Positions 58,907-64,000 of a stretch of DNA of 64,000 bases are shown piece by piece. The DNA is taken from assembly GCF_000425585.1 (NCBI RefSeq), contig NZ_AUDS01000009.1, forward strand, positions 275,708 to 339,707. Reading direction: 5' to 3'. The notes under the pieces are model-generated. The model saw only the letters and a program-made list of their open reading frames with translations. It did not search any database and was not told where the DNA came from. The translations under genes were made by a program, and so were the position numbers. This DNA comes from Terrimonas ferruginea DSM 30193 (GTDB lineage: Bacteria > Bacteroidota > Bacteroidia > Chitinophagales > Chitinophagaceae). Each line of letters begins with the position of its first letter. Within the stretch, counting starts at the first letter, position 1.

Positions 58907-60430
58907 TTACAGATCGAACTTAATCCCTTGTGCCAGTGGCAACTGGGTACTGTAATTGATCGTATTGGTCTGGCGGCGCATATATACTTTCCAGGCATCG
59001 CTACCGCTTTCGCGGCCACCGCCGGTTTCTTTTTCACCACCAAAGGCACCACCGATCTCCGCACCGGAGGTTCCGATATTGACATTGGCAATACCGCAAT
59101 CACTTCCCTGTTGCGACAGGAACAGTTCCGCTTCACGGAGGTTCAGGGTCATGATCGCAGAAGACAGTCCTTGCGGAACGCCATTCTGAATGGCCACGGC
59201 TTCTTCGATCGTTTTATATTTGAGCAGGTACAGTATTGGTGCAAATGTTTCGTGTTGCACGATCTTGTAGGCCGGTTGTGCTTCGGCGATACAAGGCTTC
59301 ACATAACAACCGCTTTCATAGCCGGCTCCTTCAAGTACGCCACCTTCTACCACAAATTTTCCGCCTTCGGATTTACATTGTTCAATGGCATCGAGGTAAG
59401 CTCTCACGGCGTCTTTATCGATCAGCGGCCCCACATGATTTTTCTGATCCAGCGGATCGCCGATGGATAATTGACTATATGCCTTGGTCAGTTTCGCTTT
59501 TACATCTTCGTAAATATCTTCATGAATGATCAGGCGGCGGGTGGTGGTACAACGTTGACCGGCTGTACCTACTGCACCAAACAAAGCACCAAGGATGGCG
59601 ATATCCAGATCCGCATCTTTGGAAATGATGATGGCATTGTTTCCTCCCAACTCGAGCAACGCACGGCCGAGACGCGCACCAACGGTAGCGCCGACTGCTT
59701 TGCCCATACGTGTGGAACCGGTGGCAGATACCAGCGGAATACGTCCGTCCTGGCTCATCCATTCGCCGCTTTCACGGCCACCGATCAGCAGACCGCTTAC
59801 GCCTTCAGGTACATTGTTGCGTTCAAACACTTCGGCAACGATGTGCTGGCAGGCTACTGCGCAAAGAGGTGTTTTTTCCGATGGTTTCCAGATGCACACA
59901 TCACCGCAAACCCAGCCCAGCATCGAGTTCCAGCTCCATACGGCTACAGGGAAATTGAAGGCGGAAATTATCCCCACGATACCCAGCGGGTGATATTGCT
60001 CGTACATGCGGTGTGCAGGGCGTTCGCTGTGCATGGTCAAACCATGCAACTGACGTGAAAGGCCAACAGCAAAATCGCAGATGTCGATCATTTCCTGTAC
60101 CTCACCGTATCCTTCCTGCAGGCTTTTTCCCATTTCATACGAAACGAGTTTGCCCAATGGTGTTTTGTATTTGCGCAGCGCTTCACCGATCTGGCGCACG
60201 ATCTCGCCACGCTTGGGAGCAGGCCAGGTGCGCCATTCAAGAAAGGCCGATTGCGCTTTGGTCACTAATGTTTCGTACGAAGCACGGTCGGCAGCAATTA
60301 CCGATGCAATTTTCTTTCCGTCTACGGGAGAAAATGATTCGATTACGTCACCACCTGCATCCAGCCAGGCAGTGCCGGTGCTTACACCTTTATTGACATC
60401 AGTAATGTTCAGTTCCTTTAAAAAATCCAT
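58907..60430 (-). CDS. ALDH7-type aldehyde dehydrogenase
   Basis: This is a 507-residue NAD-dependent aldehyde dehydrogenase close to ALDH7A1/AmaB, which oxidises alpha-aminoadipate semialdehyde in lysine breakdown. Catalytic residues are E260 (LLELGGNNAIII) and C294 (GTAGQRCTTTRRL); the cofactor region is GIVGIISAFNFPVAVWSWN and ATGSTRMGKAVG. The C-terminal segment GSDAWKVYMRRQTNTINYS is characteristic of ALDH7. The length matches the family. No other lysine catabolic gene is adjacent, so the physiological substrate is inferred. panB lies 34 nt upstream on the same strand and the two may be co-transcribed. Confidence 0.93.
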   Translation of the reverse strand: MDFLKELNITDVNKGVSTGTAWLDAGGDVIESFSPVDGKKIASVIAADRASYETLVTKAQSAFLEWRTWPAPKRGEIVRQIGEALRKYKTPLGKLVSYEMGKSLQEGYGEVQEMIDICDFAVGLSRQLHGLTMHSERPAHRMYEQYHPLGIVGIISAFNFPVAVWSWNSMLGWVCGDVCIWKPSEKTPLCAVACQHIVAEVFERNNVPEGVSGLLIGGRESGEWMSQDGRIPLVSATGSTRMGKAVGATVGARLGRALLELGGNNAIIISKDADLDIAILGALFGAVGTAGQRCTTTRRLIIHEDIYEDVKAKLTKAYSQLSIGDPLDQKNHVGPLIDKDAVRAYLDAIEQCKSEGGKFVVEGGVLEGAGYESGCYVKPCIAEAQPAYKIVQHETFAPILYLLKYKTIEEAVAIQNGVPQGLSSAIMTLNLREAELFLSQQGSDCGIANVNIGTSGAEIGGAFGGEKETGGGRESGSDAWKVYMRRQTNTINYSTQLPLAQGIKFDL

Positions 60431-60464
60431 ATGGTCTCAAATTTTGAAATGCAAAGGTAGACAA

Positions 60465-61277
60465 TCAGTATTGTTCCTGATCATTGGGGAAGTCCCCGGA
60501 TTTTACATCGGTGATATATTGTTGAATAGCACCGTTTATCTGTTCGGCCAGGTTGAGGTACTGACGCAAAAAGCGGGGTTTGAATTCGGTGTTGATGCCC
60601 AGCATATCATGCATCACCAATACCTGTCCGTCGCAATGACGGCCGCCGCCAATGCCGATTGTGGGAATGTGCAGGCTCTCGCTTACTTCTTTGGCCAGCG
60701 CAGCCGGAATTTTTTCCAATACGATGGCATAAGCACCGGCTTCCTGCAGCATCAGGGCATCGCGTTTAAGCTTTTCCGCCTCGGTGTTTTCGGTGGCACG
60801 TACCACATAGGTACCAAATTTATTGATCGACTGCGGCGTGAGCCCGAGATGTCCCATCACGGGAATACCGGCGCTTACGATTTTGCGAACGGATTCAATG
60901 ATCTCTTCGCCGCCTTCCAGTTTTACTGTGTTGGCACCGCTTTCTTTCATGATGCGAACGGCCGATGCCAGCGCGATCTCTGAATTGGATTGATAATAAC
61001 CAAAGGGAATATCGACGACGATGAGTGAACGCTCGCGTGCGCGTACCACACTCTGCGCATGATAGATCATCTGATCAAGAGTAATGGGAAGGGTAGTGGT
61101 GTGGCCGGCCATCACATTACTGGCGCTGTCGCCAACCAGGATGATATCGATACCGGCGTCATCGAACAACCGGGCAAAGGAATAATCGTAGGCAGTGATC
61201 ATGGCGATCTTATCGCCCGCTGCTTTCATTTTCTGCAGTGTATTGGTCGTTACTTTTTTGGCTTCTTTGGGGGACAT
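60465..61277 (-). CDS. panB: 3-methyl-2-oxobutanoate hydroxymethyltransferase
   Basis: This enzyme starts pantothenate and CoA synthesis by adding a hydroxymethyl group from methylene-THF to ketoisovalerate. It has 270 residues and a TIM barrel with metal ligands in [20 protein letters not shown] (D50), [10 protein letters not shown] and catalytic Glu in [12 protein letters not shown]. Other family segments are [19 protein letters not shown] and [20 protein letters not shown]. The start at 61277 is the normal one. A TACTTTTA sequence on the minus strand about 20 nt upstream is a 7 of 8 -7 box match. panC and panD are not nearby. Confidence 0.97.
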   Translation of the reverse strand: MSPKEAKKVTTNTLQKMKAAGDKIAMITAYDYSFARLFDDAGIDIILVGDSASNVMAGHTTTLPITLDQMIYHAQSVVRARERSLIVVDIPFGYYQSNSEIALASAVRIMKESGANTVKLEGGEEIIESVRKIVSAGIPVMGHLGLTPQSINKFGTYVVRATENTEAEKLKRDALMLQEAGAYAIVLEKIPAALAKEVSESLHIPTIGIGGGRHCDGQVLVMHDMLGINTEFKPRFLRQYLNLAEQINGAIQQYITDVKSGDFPNDQEQY

Positions 61278-61333
61278 GGCATCAGTTTAGTCGGTAAAAG
61301 TACGTGTTTGCAGCAGAATACCTTGATTTGCGA

Positions 61334-62224
61334 TCAGACGCTTTTACCGGAAACTTCGTCGTAAAGACTACGGATCAGGCCGTCGGCAAGACCGATTTTA
61401 GGCACTACAATTTCTTCCGCATCGGCCCAGCGCATCACATTGATGTAAATGAGCAGGGCGGGCACGATCACGTCTGCACGGTCTTCACGCAGTTTATACA
61501 ACATCATGCGTTGCTGCAGCGTAAGGGTGCTGAATTCTTTATAGTAGTCGCGTAGCATGCCAAGCGTGAGCGGCTTGCCTTCCTTGCGTTTGGAAAGAGA
61601 AAAGATTTTGTTGATGTTACCACCGGAGCCGATGGCGGTGATATGATGGAGGCCGCGGGTGCTTTTTTTGATAAAATCTTTCATCGCGTCCCAGGTGTTC
61701 TCCGTCACCTGGTCTTTCAACAAACGGATGGTGCCGATGTTAAACGATTCTTTGGCCATCATCCGTCCGTCGCTGAAGAACGTGAGTTCGGTGCTGCCGC
61801 CGCCCACGTCGATATATAAATAGGATTCGTCGCTGGCAAGATGTTCGGCGAAATGGTTCTCATTGATCAGTGAGGCTTCCTGCTGACCGGAGATGATCTC
61901 GATGCTGAGGCCGGTTTCCTCTTCTATCCGTTTAATGATTTCCGGGCCATTCGCTGCATCGCGCATGGCAGAAGTGGCGCAGGCCCGCAGATGGCTCACC
62001 TCGTATACTTCCATCAGGTGCTTGTAGGCATAAATGGTTTTAAAGATCCTGTTGATCTTCTGTTCGGAGATCTCGCCTTTTTCAAATACATCGAAGCCCA
62101 GTCTTAAGGGCACGCGTATCAGGGCAATTTTAATGAATTCAGGTTCTTTTTGTGCGGACAGGATCACGTCGCTGATCAAAAGCCGGGCGGCGTTACTTCC
62201 AATATCAATGGCTGCCAATCTCAC
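61334..62224 (-). CDS. ppx: Ppx/GppA phosphatase family protein
   Basis: This is a 296-residue exopolyphosphatase/guanosine pentaphosphatase-type protein of the ASKHA fold. The phosphate loops are LAAIDIGSNAARLLISDV at the N-terminus and YLYIDVGGGSTELTFFSDG at about 136-154, with AIGSGGNINKIFSL near 195. It lacks the C-terminal HD domain of long Ppx proteins, which is normal for short members. The start codon is GTG at 62224; the gene overlaps the end of ppk1 by 20 nt. Joint transcription with ppk1 points to polyphosphate turnover, though (p)ppGpp hydrolysis cannot be excluded. Confidence 0.92.
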   Translation of the reverse strand: MRLAAIDIGSNAARLLISDVILSAQKEPEFIKIALIRVPLRLGFDVFEKGEISEQKINRIFKTIYAYKHLMEVYEVSHLRACATSAMRDAANGPEIIKRIEEETGLSIEIISGQQEASLINENHFAEHLASDESYLYIDVGGGSTELTFFSDGRMMAKESFNIGTIRLLKDQVTENTWDAMKDFIKKSTRGLHHITAIGSGGNINKIFSLSKRKEGKPLTLGMLRDYYKEFSTLTLQQRMMLYKLREDRADVIVPALLIYINVMRWADAEEIVVPKIGLADGLIRSLYDEVSGKSV

Positions 62225-64000
62225 GATGATTCGTCGTTTTTTTAATCAGGTAATTATAGATGGCTACCTGTGAGCGGATCTTCCGGCCTGGTGTCTTTAC
62301 GTAACGGTTATCGTTGGCATTGTTGAGATAACGGGCCTTTACGTTGTCGCTGAGCTGGATATTCAATATATCGATCAGCTCTTTCTTCAATCCTTCTTCC
62401 CACACAGGACAGGAGGCTTCGATCCGGTGATCCAGGTTGCGCAGCATCCAATCGGCCGAAGATAGGTAAACTTTTTCTTTGCCTTTATTGTGAAATACCC
62501 ACACGCGTGCGTGCTCGAGGTATTCGTCTACAATACTGATGGATACCACCGGCTTTTTAAATTTTTTGTCTTCCGGCAAAAGGCAGCAGATACCACGGAT
62601 GATCAGTTTCACTTCTACACCGGCACGCGCCGCATCGTACAGTTTGCTGATCATTTTTTCATCCGACAACGAATTCATTTTTGCAATGATCGAGGCCGGT
62701 TTTTTTCGCCTGGCCTGGTGAATTTCTTCCTGGATCAATCGTTCCAGTTCCTGCCTTACATAGTGCGGACTCGGAATAACGGTCTTGCATTCCTTGAGCA
62801 GCCCCACACCGAGTTTTGGCTGTTCGAGATACTGGAATATTTTGTTTACATCGACCATTATTTGTGCATTAGCTGTCAGCAGGCAATGGTCGGCATACAC
62901 TTTTGAGGTCTTTTCGTTGAGATTGCCGGTGCTGATAAACCCGTAATGACGCAATTTACCTTTGTGTTTTTTGGTAATCACACACAGTTTCGAGTGCACT
63001 TTCATTTTAGGGATGCCGACCAATACTTTGGCACCTTCTTCTTCGAGCCGTTCTTTCCATTCCAGGTTAGCTTCTTCATCAAAACGCGCGCGCAGTTCCA
63101 GCATTACCACTATCTCTTTGCCGTTGCGCACGGCGTTCAGCAGGGCGTTGATGATCTTGGAGTGTGATGCCAGGCGATAACAGGTGATCTTGATCGACAC
63201 CACTTCGGGATCGAATGCCGCCTCGCGGATCAGGTCGATCACCGGAGTGAAGGAATGATAGGGGAAATGCAACAGTATATCCCTTTGCATCACCGTGTCG
63301 GCGATCCTGTTCTGGGTGAGCAGCGGATGATCGAAGGGCTTTTTGCGTTTACGTGCGCCGGTGAACACATCCGGAAAGTCCATGAAGTGACGGAAGTTGT
63401 GAACACGACCACCCGGAATAATATTTTCTTTCTTACTGAGATTGAGACGACGGATCAGGTATTTCAATAATCCGGCATCCATTTCCTTATCATAAACAAG
63501 GCGCACGGGTTTGCCGCGCCGGCGGTTCTTGATGCCTTTTTCCAGTTTTTGAATGATGTTGGTGGAAATGTCGTTGTCGATATCCATTTCCGCGTCACGG
63601 GTCATTTTAAAAATGTAGGATTCATACTGGTCGTATCCGAAGAAATGGAAAATGTCCGGCAGGTTGAAACGTATCGCATCTTCCAGCAGCATAAGTTCGT
63701 GCTGGCCGGGCTTTGTGGGCAGGATGATAAAACGTCCGAGTACGCGGCTGGGAATTTCCACCAGCGCGTATTTGCGTTGCGAGGGATCGGTGCTGCGGCT
63801 CATCACCACGGCAAGGTAAATGGATTTGTCGCGCAGGTTGGGAACGCCCCGGGTATTTTCGATCATCAGCGGGATCAGGTTAGGGCTGATCTCTTCGTCA
63901 TAATAATCGCGGATAAATTCCTGTTGTTCGCTTGTCAGTTCTTTTTCGGAACGGAGAAATATTTTACGCCGGTTGAGTTCGACCTGGATGCCGGCCCAGA
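62205..64000 (-). CDS. ppk1: Polyphosphate kinase 1 (5' end outside window)
   Basis: This enzyme makes long polyphosphate chains from ATP through a phospho-histidine. The frame is open to the window edge, leaving 597 residues and missing roughly the first 80-100. Family segments are LMLLEDAIRFNLPDIF, LKYLIRRLNLSKKENIIPGG with RVHNFRHFMDFPDVF, LLHFPYHSFTPVIDLIREAA, VVMLELRARFDEEANLEW, the catalytic-His region MKVHSKLCVITKKHKGK, and the C-terminal PLD-like domain with SSADWMLRNLDHRIEASCPV. It overlaps ppx by 20 nt, so both probably form one translationally coupled operon. Confidence 0.96.
   Translation of the reverse strand, partial: WAGIQVELNRRKIFLRSEKELTSEQQEFIRDYYDEEISPNLIPLMIENTRGVPNLRDKSIYLAVVMSRSTDPSQRKYALVEIPSRVLGRFIILPTKPGQHELMLLEDAIRFNLPDIFHFFGYDQYESYIFKMTRDAEMDIDNDISTNIIQKLEKGIKNRRRGKPVRLVYDKEMDAGLLKYLIRRLNLSKKENIIPGGRVHNFRHFMDFPDVFTGARKRKKPFDHPLLTQNRIADTVMQRDILLHFPYHSFTPVIDLIREAAFDPEVVSIKITCYRLASHSKIINALLNAVRNGKEIVVMLELRARFDEEANLEWKERLEEEGAKVLVGIPKMKVHSKLCVITKKHKGKLRHYGFISTGNLNEKTSKVYADHCLLTANAQIMVDVNKIFQYLEQPKLGVGLLKECKTVIPSPHYVRQELERLIQEEIHQARRKKPASIIAKMNSLSDEKMISKLYDAARAGVEVKLIIRGICCLLPEDKKFKKPVVSISIVDEYLEHARVWVFHNKGKEKVYLSSADWMLRNLDHRIEASCPVWEEGLKKELIDILNIQLSDNVKARYLNNANDNRYVKTPGRKIRSQVAIYNYLIKKTTNHREIGSH

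Overview
The window looks like core chromosome of a member of the Bacteroidota, most likely Chitinophagaceae. The signs are: TonB-type outer membrane beta-barrels with carboxypeptidase-regulatory N-termini, a GLPGLI protein, LytTR/LytS regulators, DUF6089, DUF4403, DUF1599 and BT_3928-type proteins, many lipoproteins with a lipobox Cys, and promoters with the Bacteroidota -7 box TAnnTTTG (twice with TTG exactly 19 nt upstream). The species is inference. Nothing in the window looks like a prophage, plasmid, transposase, CRISPR array or integrated island.

Layout. 1-8.5 kb, minus strand: a partial lipoprotein, a YceI lipoprotein, a LytS/LytTR two-component pair, a lipoprotein, an AHSA1 protein, and a beta-barrel plus GLPGLI pair. 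8.7-14 kb: glgB, a TPR protein and argS. 14-25 kb: a double VOC protein, an orphan NarL-type kinase, a secreted protein, an LptF/G permease, pdeM, gtrA, DUF4403, YdeI, dnaK, an NTF2-like protein, DinB and a 51-residue membrane protein. 25-34 kb: a CBM20-CBM20-GH77 glucanotransferase, a dipeptide epimerase, DUF6089, a UbiD decarboxylase with an ATP-grasp partner, and TraB. 34-44 kb: ndk, nrnA, an FKBP isomerase, folP, DUF1599, a BT_3928 protein, a DppB-type permease, a large MG2-like protein, and DUF721. 44-48 kb: an FtsE-like ATPase facing two glycosyltransferases and a Gfo/Idh oxidoreductase. 48-64 kb: a second beta-barrel, DUF445, tRNA-His, a C-terminal processing protease, DinB, a lipoprotein with a duplicated His/Cys motif, a subtilase, an OmpA/TSP3 porin, ALDH7, panB, ppx and a partial ppk1.

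Functionally the window mixes glycogen and maltodextrin metabolism (glgB, malQ), polyphosphate metabolism (ppk1-ppx), cofactor synthesis (folP, panB, ubiD), protein quality control (dnaK, FKBP, processing protease), envelope biogenesis (lptF/G, two beta-barrels, OmpA) and glycan assembly (two GTs with an oxidoreductase).

The least explained part is between the genes. Several intergenic gaps hold short-period tandem arrays: a GTGAATA-type heptamer array followed, always in the same relative orientation, by an ACTTAAT-type heptamer array. On the other strand the second array reads WWTAAGT and lies just downstream of gene stop codons. Other gaps hold octamer arrays, perfect 26- and 30-bp palindromes that occur twice, and a 21-bp-stem inverted repeat. 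Other candidates for follow-up are a possible small RNA before folP, the 51-residue protein with its own promoter and terminator, and the duplicated HGQPGHRC motif. All functional calls come from reading motifs; no database search was run.
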